Assembly (NCBI GenBank): GCA_027605045.1
Contig: JAQFWX010000006.1
Location: forward strand, 620,001-684,000
From: Phallus indusiatus
Lineage: Eukaryota > Basidiomycota > Agaricomycetes > Phallales > Phallaceae
DNA length: 64,000 bases
Direction: 5' to 3'
Shown here: piece after piece, positions 1 through 9,642 of the stretch
Layout of the letters: every line of letters begins with the position of its first letter
How positions within the stretch are numbered: the stretch's first letter is position 1
The notes under the pieces: model-generated
What the model was told of the DNA's origin: nothing
What the model saw: only the letters and a program-made list of their open reading frames with translations
Database searches by the model: none
Translations under genes and position numbers: made by a program

Positions 1-12
1 GAATGACCGTGA

Positions 13-2669
13 ATCCTGAGACGTACCCTGACAATTATCGAGTTTATTGAAAACATCCATGGCGATTTCGCAATTTGGAATACTCCAAAAGCATTACAAG
101 GGGGTTCAGAATTTCAAGGGGTTCGGTATAATCTGATAGGCAAAGGCCACTGTCAGGGTACGCTACCACGTCCCCTCATTTTCCTTATTTATTATCATCG
201 GTATATGTTTATTTCTATTTCATTTACATTTCCCGTCCATTACTTCCACTTTCTGTTTCCTTGTTCTGCCTCTATTTCACTTTCTTTACTCGCGCGCTCG
301 TACTCGGCGTGATGCCCGTGACATCACGTCGCTTAGGTTCGGTTCGGGCGCCTAGCACTTAGCTGTGTCAGGGCCGCACGCCGCGTTATCGTTTTTCATG
401 TATATAGTCGCTGTCACGAGCCGATTTTCTCGTGACATCGATTTAACGATTTAATTCGATTTCACATTCTTTTCGAACTCGAACGAACGAACCTTATAGA
501 GATCGCACTCTATACGATCTCTCGAACACCGATTACCGATTTATTCACTTTGACGATCGGTGAGGTTCCATGATATAAATAGAATACTTTCTATTTCTTT
601 CTTTATGATTCTAACGAACCTCACGACTTCCTCGAGTACTATTATGTACTTTCCGAATTAGTACTTTCTTTGTACTCGACCCTGCATCACTTTGTAGTAT
701 TTAAACTCGCTGTAAATACCATACAAAGTCGTCTTGAAATCGAACTCTGATTCGATTCAAATATATTTCATTGTATTTCAAACCTCTTTGAATTACAACT
801 CGTCTCTTTATCTCGAAACCCGATTTTTCTCGATTCTCTCGATCTCTCGCCTTTGGCGACGGAGTCGCCAAAGTCTTCGTTATCTCCGGTTGTTCTTCGT
901 TGTGAGTGCTGATTCGTCACGATCCAAATTGAGGAATACTCTCAGGCCTTTGGAGCGGGCGCAACACATAAGTTGAAGCCAAGTTCCTCATCCTCCGATC
1001 TCTCGATTCTCGATCCCTCGATCTCGCGATCTCGAACGGTCTCGGATCTTGACAGTCGCTGTCCCTAGAGTGAGGGTCCCTAAGCTTGTTCTCTTAGGAT
1101 CCCCTCCCTCTAGGTGAGTAGTATAGTTATCGTCCAATATAGTACTTAGGATCCCCTCCCTCTAGTGTGAGCTGAGTAGCCCTAACAGCCACTATAATTC
1201 AACATCCCACCATTTCACTGGCAGCTTCCTCCATGACCAGCATATGTACGAGTACGATGGCATGAAAAACTCAGGCTTTTCAACCCGAATTTCTAGAGGC
1301 TCACTTGCCACTTATGGACACGATTTTCTCAGCAGTAAAGTCAGTGCAGCCATCTACATTTTGGAAGATAATCAAGCTGCTCAAGAAAATTTCCATAAAA
1401 TCAAACTCGAATGGATGCAACAACATTACCACCTTCTCCCCGATATTTCTCCAAGGGGTCAAGTCAGATTTATACCCGACACAAGCTTATGTGCAATAAT
1501 TCCCCATAGCGAACGAACCTGGATGAAAAATCCTTATCGGACTAAGCAAATTGATTATACTGGACAACGAGAACTCCCCCCTTCTACCCCTAAAACTCCT
1601 AAAAAGCGCGGTTCAAAACTAATGTACAGTCTGACATTGAACCACAAGGGGAGATTGACGATAACACCCCAAAATTCCCATCAAACCTAGTCGGTATCAT
1701 CGGAAATTCTTGGTGGTTGAGAGCGATTACGAGGCTGAAGCAAGTGCAATTATGTCACCTCTCAAGAACGATCTCCGCAAAGAAGATAGCAAGACTTCAG
1801 TTACTTCCGAATTCCCAATAGATTGTCGCTGTGGATTGCAGGGTGATGGATATTCACATGAAATCGAGGAAGACTGTGTAGAATGTGGCACTTGCAAGCA
1901 GTGGTCGCATATAGCTTGCCAGCATGATGGTCAAGCAAGCAGATTATCGGCATCAGCTCGTTTTACATGCCACAACTGTGATATTAAACAGTTACGGCAA
2001 ATTCTTCGGCCAAAGTCTTCTAGAAAAGAAAACCAGAATTTTCTAGAGCTATCAAAGCAGCCACTGGCCCAGCGATTACTGTAAGTGTAACTTTGAATTT
2101 CCTGTGTTTCGCCACTATAACAGTATGGCTCACTAATATGATTAGAGCTGGGAAGGGTGTCTTGGTTCGGCATGGTAAATATTACTATCCAGCTCGTCTA
2201 ATTAAGAAGAAAGAGGGACAGTGGCTTGTCAAATGGTGGTATCTAAATGAATATCAGGATACACCACCACCATCTACAGTCAACAATGAGAATATTGTTG
2301 ATTGCTTATGGAATGATCGCACAGCCCGGCGATTAATTCGGGTGAGTGAAACTAGATATTTAATTTGAGAGTTTTTCTAATAATATATAGCTTGGAAGAT
2401 GGACAATGGCTTGTACTCTCCAAAATGAAGAAGATGTCGTTTTTGACTATGAAAAAGTCAACATTGAACAAGAAATCCTCGATATCTTGTTACCACACAA
2501 ACAGATTCTTTTAACGATCCTTGTTACTCCTTCAAAAGTGGTGAAGACAGAATGCCCAGCTCTGGCTTATCTCGCCAGCTCAACTATTTATTTCTCTAAA
2601 CCAATCGAGGTCGCTTATAAAAAGAATAATATTGTCCCCTTCACAGGAGATTTGTCACCCAGAGAGATC
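13..2669 (+). pseudogene. C-terminal half of a transposon protein (USP-like peptidase C-half, PHD finger, recalled C-terminal module), truncated and interrupted
   Basis: Coding sense runs in frame from about base 13 to 150, is split by the solo LTR at 151-1187, and resumes at 1193 in the same frame. Removing the LTR plus one copy of its 5-bp duplication gives a continuous reading frame. The segment around YEYDGMK (1247-1267) resembles the histidine-box side of a USP-like cysteine peptidase. A PHD-type Cys/His cluster follows (about 1825-1985: CRCGLQG, CVECGTCKQWSHIAC, CHNCD). Introns at 2081-2145 and 2342-2390 have GTAAGT/TAG and GTGAGT/TAG ends and keep frame. They lead to a segment with GVLVRHGKYYYPARLI and LGRWTMAC that I recall from C-termini of repeated fungal transposon proteins. 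Two one-base losses in A-runs (about 1616 and 1672) break the frame between the peptidase and PHD parts. The 3' end is cut by the retroelement LTR at 2670; the 5' end lies outside the window. The peptidase assignment is by pattern only. Confidence 0.6.
151..1187 (+). mobile_element. Solo LTR, 1,037 bp, with 5-bp target-site duplication
   Basis: The segment starts TGTCAGGG and ends CCCTAACA, a near-perfect inverted pair with TG...CA termini. It is flanked on both sides by GCCAC (146-150 and 1188-1192). The host reading frame is continuous across the join once the segment is removed, which independently fixes both ends. Inside there is no long ORF; near the 3' end a 17-20 bp motif containing GGATCCCCTCCCTCTAG occurs twice (about 1097 and 1149). 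It has no sequence in common with the 264-bp LTRs at 2670 and 11503, so it comes from a different retroelement family. Confidence 0.88.
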
Positions 2670-2933
2670 TGTAACGGTTCCGCTATGAGCAGCGGACTAC
2701 TATTAACCATAGTACATATTCGTATATACATACAATTGTATGCAGACGATCGTCGTCTGCACAAGTACCTAGTATTATGTAACGTACATAGGCGCCGTCA
2801 CACCAGTAAATACCGCGTAACGGTAAAGGCGCCGGCAGCCTTTCTTACCTGCACTTGCAAATATACAGCTTTACACTGTTTGTTGTGAGTCCGTAAGAAC
2901 CGGGCTAATCGTAAACTGTAACGAAACGTTACA
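2670..2933 (+). repeat. 5' LTR (264 bp)
   Basis: Identical by eye to 11503-11766. Ends are TGTAACG/CGTTACA. It contains a hairpin-forming near-palindrome GCAGACGATCGTCGTCTGC near 2744-2762. No clear tRNA-complementary primer binding site is visible in the bases that follow (2934 on), so the priming mode is not resolved. Confidence 0.95.
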
Positions 2934-3010
2934 TCTTTTTTAACACCTAAACGGCGTTACAATTTCCAAAATACGCCAATCGTATTTGCTAGTTTATAGT
3001 GAGAGAGGAT

Positions 3011-5647
3011 ATGCCTCCTAAAAGCAACAAGAAGTCAAAAAGAACGTAGGCGAACCACCACCTACCGAAGGCGGTCCATCCACATCTGCACGAGCAGGTG
3101 ATACTGTTGTGATAGACGCAGCATTGTTTGAAACACTAGTCGCGGACCACGCGAATCGATCTAGACAAGGATCGAGACAGGGATCGAGACAAGCTTCACC
3201 AGCGCGGAGCGAATCAGGCGAATCAGTGAAATCAACCAGATCTCATAAGTCCAACCTCGGAAAAGACGAGGTAGTCCTACCACGTAAGATGATTGAGGAC
3301 GCAAAAGGATGATCCATGACCTCGTAAGAGGTGATACACCGGGACAAGACGTCGGTGATATGTTAGTACGACTAGATGCAGCCGTAATACCCGATGAAGA
3401 AGAACCGTGGACAACGGTGAAAGGGAAAGGTCGTGCACGAGACGACAATAGAACCAGCACGACAATACTGGCTCCAGTAATGGACAACGCGCAGGCGACG
3501 GTCAAGACAATGGCAAACACGCCAGCATTGCCAGCGACGCCCAGAGCTCCATCGGCAGCACCGACCCCGGTATAACACGTCAACCCACACAACAGTACGC
3601 GGTACACGCGGAAACACTACATTCAGTGTTACAGGACCTACCTTCTGCACAACCAGCAGCGACCAGCACGCCCATCAGACCCACGCGAGCAGCAGATGAC
3701 GCAGCCGCAGAGATAGAGAGAGGACGAGCTGAGCTGGACAGATCACGTCGAAACAGCCGACGTACCCCACCAGAGTTCGTGGCAACTCGTGACTACCTGG
3801 AAGATCAATCTACCAGACGAGTCAACGCGGGTCAAGGACCGCGTGATAAGAGTAATCCTTCAGCTGCAGAGCTGGAAGAGTCAGCGAAAGACCTGGAAAG
3901 GATGGCCGCTGAGGCAGCACAACTGGCACGGGAAAAACGTTCCGAAGCATTAGACAAACGCACAACTGCGTTACAAGGGAAGGTTAGTAGGCAAGAACCG
4001 TATGTCGACATGCAGGAAGACCTGCAGGAAGTGCGAGCAGCACGCACTGAACTGGCTAAAAGCAACCGAGAAATGGAAGCTGGCCAACGACCTGGCATCA
4101 TCTTTGAGCAAGACCTCCCTAATCGCTCGGCGCCCGCTCAGACTGCAGCGCAACCAGGACCGTCAACAGTACATCCTGGTCCACCAACAAACGCCGGTCA
4201 AGCACACGCTCCTGCAACGTCCCCGACAACCAGAGCACCGGTTGTACCCAGAAGAAGAGCAACATCTGCCAGGGATCAGTACGAGCAAATGAGAGAAGAC
4301 CTCCGAGATATACCGGAGAGTAACGCTGGGCCCTTCATGCCCAAATACTATGATGACGAGGACTCGTCAGACGACGAAGAAGAAGCGTATGATCGCGGAT
4401 ACTTCGAACGTGAAATGAGGGAAACCCCATTTGACGACCGAGAAGATAGACATAAACCCACGAAGAGGTTTAGAAGAGTTCGGGAAGACGAGGGGATAAT
4501 TGTCATGGTGCAAGAAGCACTAGAGGAGTGCAAGGATGTAGTAGTATCAGCGTCCCCACTTGCGAAAGCGGGTGCAAAGATGCCATTATCCGTTATGTAT
4601 AGCGGATCATCAAAGCCTGAAGACTTTGAGAAGTTCGTGACCTCTATCCTCAGATGGTTGAGGCTAAATAACCTACTCGGCGCAGCGTACGTCGAAGCAC
4701 ATATAGCCGTAGTCGGTATGCGACTAGATGGAGAGGCACACGAATGGTTCGTGGAGCACGTAGAACGAGGAGGTCGTTCAACCAAGGGTTGGGACTTGGT
4801 AAGACTGTTCCGAAGGATGCACAATATGTTCTTGTCACCTACAAGCAAGAACCAGTCTGCACATAACTTCGATCACGCGAAGCAAGGTGCAAGGAGTGTA
4901 CACCGGTACATGAGTGAACTGTTGAAATTCGCAGCACGTCTAGTCCATCCACCGGACAGATACACCTTCAAACGAAAGTTCTTAGAAGGACTTGATGAGA
5001 GAATTCGCAGTGAAGTCACCAAGAGGGGATTCCTGGCCGAAAACTCATCAATTCGACGGCTGTACATAGCCGCGAACGACATAGAGCAAGCATGGGACTA
5101 TAATAAGTCAATACTAGCTCAACGTCAGACACCCGTAAAATCAACGGGTACCCACTCAAGCTTGGCCAGACAAGCTCAAGAGAACAACTACCGCGCTAAA
5201 ATCAAACCAAGCGGTATACCCACGAGGACTATTCCCCGTACGACCACAACTAGCAACGCGCTAGCTGTAAGACCAGCGACGAGCAGTGCGATTAAGCCGG
5301 CGAGAGTGTCGACTACCACGACAACTCGACCAGTCAGCTCAGGAACGCAAGCCCGAAGCAGTAGCACTGTACTGAAGTGCTATGAATGTGGACAGACTGG
5401 CCACCTAAGACCACAATGCCCTAGAAAGGGACAGGTACGTGCCAACGTAATGCACGTTGAGGAGGAAGATGAAGACGATGCGGACGAGCTGCTCGACGCA
5501 ATTATAGAGGAAGAAACGGGAGTTAACATACTAGAGGTGGAGGAATCCCCACAGTATGATGACGCTGAACAAGGTCAAGACACCGCGGAAGCAGCGGACT
5601 ACGGGGAGGGGACCACTATGAGTGGGACGAGAATGAAGACGCAGTAG
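3011..5647 (+). CDS. gag: Gag-like polyprotein of the chromovirus (frameshifted)
   Basis: The best start is ATG 3011 (MPPKSNKKSK). Sense coding then passes through three frames before the long stretch up to 5647. Apparent one-base losses lie near 3045 (A-run), 3300 (A-run) and 3570 (C-run), after which 2.0 kb is open. The N-terminal part is rich in Gln, Ala, Arg and charged residues. A capsid-like helical region lies around 4570-5110 (with an EWFVEHV segment). A CCHC zinc knuckle sits near the C-terminus (CYECGQTGHLRPQC, about 5377-5418), followed by an acidic tail. This is the structural protein that packages element RNA. A further one-base shift near 5600 separates it from the protease frame; that one could be programmed -1 frameshifting, but it lies in a G-run like the other losses. 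Confidence 0.82.
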
Positions 5648-6387
5648 GCGCATACATGATGGTGATAACCGAAGATCACGGTTATGATGAAAGAAGACTA
5701 CTTGTTATCAAACAAGGCTCGTCCACCATTGGGACGATTAAGTCACAGGAAGAACCCCTGTATGACCACACGATGAGACCTAAGTCAAGGGCTCCAAAGC
5801 GTGATAAAGAATCAATAAGACCTCTAGAGGGTTACTGGCTCGTAAACGGCCAATTAGCGCATTGTTTGATTGACAGTGGATGTCAAGGCATGATAATGTC
5901 ACCATCATTCTCGCTCACGACTGGAGCGAAGACATTCAAACTGGATAAGCCAGTATCACTGCAGCTCGCAGTGAAAGGAAGTAAGTCCGTAATACAGTAC
6001 GGAACGTATACCCGAATAGAATTTGGGGATATTAGTGTGTTAGAATACTTTGATATAGTCAATATTGACTACTACGACGTCATAATTGGCGTACCATTCC
6101 TGAAAAGGTATGACATCTGCCTGGACTTTGGCAACGGGATAATCACCCGGGATGGAGGAGTAATCACTCCAGTGGAACGGTTCACTGAAATACCTAACAC
6201 CACGGACGAGCCCACCGAGTTAAGTGGAAGCTTAGCCATAGCATCAGCACGCCCCATAACTACTACGTCTAACGCAGTAGCAGTGAGACGGAAGATCCGA
6301 GTACCGGAACTTAAGGATGAGAACCTACCCGCTACGCGAGTACTGGAAGGAGGAGTACAGCGACTTATTCGGGCCAGTGCCGAATAG
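5611..6387 (+). CDS. Aspartic protease region of Pol
   Basis: Frame 1 opens in continuity with the end of Gag (at the GAC codon 5611). The retropepsin active-site triad is visible as LIDSG at about 5866-5880, with the typical hydrophobic VIIGVPFL segment about 70 residues later. This domain would cleave the Gag-Pol precursor. It lies about 100 residues upstream of RT, the usual distance in Ty3/gypsy elements. The frame closes at 6387 while the RT frame is already open from about 6317. The shift here is +1, opposite in sign to the other breaks in the element. Confidence 0.82.
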   Translation, partial: DHYEWDENEDAVGAYMMVITEDHGYDERRLLVIKQGSSTIGTIKSQEEPLYDHTMRPKSRAPKRDKESIRPLEGYWLVNGQLAHCLIDSGCQGMIMSPSFSLTTGAKTFKLDKPVSLQLAVKGSKSVIQYGTYTRIEFGDISVLEYFDIVNIDYYDVIIGVPFLKRYDICLDFGNGIITRDGGVITPVERFTEIPNTTDEPTELSGSLAIASARPITTTSNAVAVRRKIRVPELKDENLPATRVLEGGVQRLIRASAE

Positions 6388-7351
6388 ACTCCCTCCATTT
6401 AGGGATGTAAATCATCATATCCCATTAATAGAACCTAACAAGGTTATCCGGTACAGACTACCGAAGTGCCCAGACGCCCTCAAGCCACTGCTGGCTGAAA
6501 AAATAGAGCGCTACACGCAAGCAGGTTGGTGGGAACCGACTGTCGCACAGCAAGCCATCCCTATGCTATGCCTGTTTAAAAAGGCATTATCAGGACTACG
6601 CACGGTATTTGACCTGCGTCAGCAGAATGATAATACGTTGAAAGACGTGACCCCGTTTCCAGACCAGGAGACCATTCGCCAAGACGTGGCGAGACACAAG
6701 TATAGGTCGAAAATTGACCTAACGGAAGCTTACGAGCAAGTCAGAATTGCTCCGGAAGACGTGGATAAGACCACGTTCTCGACGATATATGGCACGTTTA
6801 AAAGCCATGTTATGCAACAAGGTGATTGCAACGCGCCTTCGACATTCCAGAGATTGATGACCCATATATTCCGGGACCACATCGGAAGAAACATACACTC
6901 GTACATCGACGACGTGTTCGTCTACTCAATGACGATACAACAACACCAGGAACATCTGGAGATTGCCTTCTCGAGATTGAGGAAGGAACAACTTTACCTA
7001 AGTCAGAAGAAAGTTGACTTATACTCCAAACGATTGGAGTGCCTAGGACACATCATCGACGACGATGGTATCCACCCAGATATGGATAAGATGGATAAAA
7101 TTCGCGATTGGAGAACCCCACGTACGTTCAACGACGTTCAGAAGTTCTTAGGGCTGGTGCAATATGTTGCCGCCTACCTTCCGGGAGTCGCTACTTACAC
7201 TTCCCCATTGTCGGGATGTACCCACAACAACAGGCAATTCGAGTGGACACCGGCACTAGAACGCTGTTTCAACGCAATCAAAGCGTTGACGAAGAACGCC
7301 CAGTTCTTAAACCTATCAATCCTGATAGCGACGAGCCAATCTGGCTTGTAA
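6317..7351 (+). CDS. Reverse transcriptase region of Pol
   Basis: The RT domain is complete by its motifs. An LPPFRDVNHHIPL lead-in is followed by FDLRQQN, KIDLTEAYEQVRI (first catalytic Asp), QQGDCNAPSTFQRLM, and the YIDD catalytic box at about 6902-6913, then the thumb segment ending KFLGLVQYVAAYLP. YIDD is an accepted YXDD variant. The frame shifts by one base at about 7297-7301 (a CCC run) into the RNase H frame, so the last 50 or so residues of this ORF after that point are out of frame. Confidence 0.93.
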   Translation: MRTYPLREYWKEEYSDLFGPVPNRLPPFRDVNHHIPLIEPNKVIRYRLPKCPDALKPLLAEKIERYTQAGWWEPTVAQQAIPMLCLFKKALSGLRTVFDLRQQNDNTLKDVTPFPDQETIRQDVARHKYRSKIDLTEAYEQVRIAPEDVDKTTFSTIYGTFKSHVMQQGDCNAPSTFQRLMTHIFRDHIGRNIHSYIDDVFVYSMTIQQHQEHLEIAFSRLRKEQLYLSQKKVDLYSKRLECLGHIIDDDGIHPDMDKMDKIRDWRTPRTFNDVQKFLGLVQYVAAYLPGVATYTSPLSGCTHNNRQFEWTPALERCFNAIKALTKNAQFLNLSILIATSQSGL

Positions 7352-9504
7352 CCGATGGATCCAAGTGTGGCGTCGGTGCGTACTATGGTCAAGGCGCAAG
7401 TTGGCAAACCTGCAGACCCGCAGGGTTTATGTCTAAGAAATTCACTCCGGCACAGTACAACTACCGGACTCATGAGCACGAGCTCATTGCAGTACTTGAA
7501 GCACTGAATAAGTGGGAAGACAAACTACTAGGTCGTAAATTCACCCTAGTAACGGACAACGAGGCCTTGAAACACTTCAAGACACAGCCCCGTATGTCGC
7601 CTAGACAGGCGAGATGGTACGAGTATCTCTCTCGTTTCGACTACGAAACGATTCACATTAAAGGTGAGACCAACACGGTCGCAGATGGACTCTCGAGATA
7701 TTTCGAGGATGACCTACCTAACGAGATACACCCACCTGAGAACTACGTCAACATCGACGTAAAACTAGATCCAACAGGGGATCAGCTACCTCCTGAAAGG
7801 AAAAGTGAACTCAGAATCAGTGCGGCGAGACGCATTAAAACTCGGGCGAAAGCTAGAGTCCAACAACAGACGGCTGAACAAGCATCCATTGAACAACGAC
7901 CAGCGTCCATTGAAGAAGTGGATACAGACGACGAAGACGTACTGGCAGTCACAGCGCAGCATAGCGGTAAAACGCTTAAAGCCAAGATTGAAGGCTTTGA
8001 AGGATTAGCTGATCTGATAAAGAGCGGCTATAAGGACGACACAACACTGAAGAAAGTGTTAGAAAACCCTGATGCATACAAAGGGTTTGGGATGAAAAAC
8101 CAGCTACTGTACACGAAGAATCAGTTCTCCCGTGACGTGGTCTGCATACCCCATCACTTATTTTACCAGGGGAGGAAGCTGGTAGAGATCATCATTAGTG
8201 AAGCACACGAAATTGTGGGACACTTCGGACGCTATAAAACGTCGCAATACATTAGACAAGTGTATTGGTGGAGAACGATGGCAGAGGACATCGATGAATA
8301 CTGCAAATCGTGCGGTAAATGTCAAACGAATAAGGATGACAATAGACATCCTAGCGGTCTGCTGAAGACGCTACCCATTCCCAATAAACCATGGGAATCA
8401 GTCGGAATGGACTTTATAGGCCCGTTACCAGTATCGAAAGGACATGACTTCTTACTAGTCATAATTGACAGATTGACGTCAATGGTGAGACTCATGCCCA
8501 CCACCACGAAGCTAACTGCGAAAAGCGCAGCACACCTGTACTTCGAAGGTGTAGTTAGGCATCATGGCGTGCCAGCTTCTATCGTCAGTGATAGAGATAC
8601 CAGATTCACCGCGAAGTTCTGGAAAGAACTACAGCGGCTAATAGGGACAAAACTCCTCATGTCCACTTCATTCCATCCACAGACGGATGGAGCAACAGAG
8701 CGGGCGAACCGCTCCATAGGACAAGTATTACGTTCTATAATAGATAACGACCAAAAGGATTGGGCTGAACGTATCCCGATGGCGGAATTCGCACTGAACA
8801 GTAGCACGAGTGAAACGACTAAGTTCACGCCATTCGAACTTAACTACGGATACACCCCTGCACTAGGGCGACAGCTCAACACAGACACCAAGTTCAATGG
8901 TGTGAAGCAATTCGCATTACAAGCGAAATGGAATCTTATGGCCGCACACGATGCCATAATCGCGAGTCGCGTGAAACAAACCATGCACGCGAACACCCAC
9001 AGACGAGATGCGCCTGTTTACAAAGAGGGTGACCTCGTGTACCTTTCTACGAAGAACATATCTCTACCAAAGGGTAGATCCAGTAAGTTGGTACCGCGTT
9101 ACGTCGGTCCTTACAAAGTATTGTCAGTCAAAGACAATATTAACGTCAAACTCGACTTGCCTGACGAGTTGAAGAAGCGTAGGATAAATCCAATATTCCA
9201 CGTGGACTTAGTGAAACCACATATCGCCAATGATGACGATAGATTTCCACGTCGTGAGTCATTAACGGCGTACGACTTTGGACAACCGGACAATGCCGAA
9301 TGGCATGTAGATGAACTACTAGCCCATCGCTGGACTGGGTCTAAAGACACGGACATCGAGTTCCTAGTGCAATGGACGCTAGGCGATACGACCTGGGAGC
9401 CGTACGAACACTGCAAAGACTTGCAGGCATTGGATGAGTATCTCCAATTACGCGGGGTTACCCAATTAGGGAAATTGCCGCGTCTCCGCACGACGCGTAA
9501 ATGA
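7300..9504 (+). CDS. RNase H, integrase and chromodomain region of Pol
   Basis: This is one open frame of about 735 residues. RNase H carries VTDGSKCGVGAYY, HEHELIAVLEAL and VTDNEAL, giving its D-E-D residues. Integrase follows with an HHCC zinc module (HEIVGHFG, CKSCGKC, about 8209-8320) and then the D,D-35-E core: MDFIGPLP, IVSDRDTRF, FHPQTDGATERANRS. A GPY/F-type module (VGPYKVL, NPIFHVDLVKPH) is next. The C-terminus is a chromodomain (WHVDELLAHRW, EFLVQW, TTWEPYEHC, about 9301-9414). Such chromodomains steer integration to particular chromatin. All catalytic residues I looked for are present. Confidence 0.95.
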   Translation, partial: PVLKPINPDSDEPIWLVTDGSKCGVGAYYGQGASWQTCRPAGFMSKKFTPAQYNYRTHEHELIAVLEALNKWEDKLLGRKFTLVTDNEALKHFKTQPRMSPRQARWYEYLSRFDYETIHIKGETNTVADGLSRYFEDDLPNEIHPPENYVNIDVKLDPTGDQLPPERKSELRISAARRIKTRAKARVQQQTAEQASIEQRPASIEEVDTDDEDVLAVTAQHSGKTLKAKIEGFEGLADLIKSGYKDDTTLKKVLENPDAYKGFGMKNQLLYTKNQFSRDVVCIPHHLFYQGRKLVEIIISEAHEIVGHFGRYKTSQYIRQVYWWRTMAEDIDEYCKSCGKCQTNKDDNRHPSGLLKTLPIPNKPWESVGMDFIGPLPVSKGHDFLLVIIDRLTSMVRLMPTTTKLTAKSAAHLYFEGVVRHHGVPASIVSDRDTRFTAKFWKELQRLIGTKLLMSTSFHPQTDGATERANRSIGQVLRSIIDNDQKDWAERIPMAEFALNSSTSETTKFTPFELNYGYTPALGRQLNTDTKFNGVKQFALQAKWNLMAAHDAIIASRVKQTMHANTHRRDAPVYKEGDLVYLSTKNISLPKGRSSKLVPRYVGPYKVLSVKDNINVKLDLPDELKKRRINPIFHVDLVKPHIANDDDRFPRRESLTAYDFGQPDNAEWHVDELLAHRWTGSKDTDIEFLVQWTLGDTTWEPYEHCKDLQALDEYLQLRGVTQLGKLPRLRTTRK

Positions 9505-9642
9505 GGATCTGCAAGCAGATCTGCCCCGTGCCCCGGCGGCACAACAGCCACGAGAAAATCCTACTCGGGCGCTACTCTGATACAAGAGTAAATAAATACT
9601 CTTTCTTACGACCCCGTCTCAGCCACCTGAGCACCGTCAACG

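Noticed and set aside
734..976. 80-codon open frame
   Set aside because: It lies wholly inside the solo LTR, has no domain, and is a by-product of AT-rich LTR sequence.
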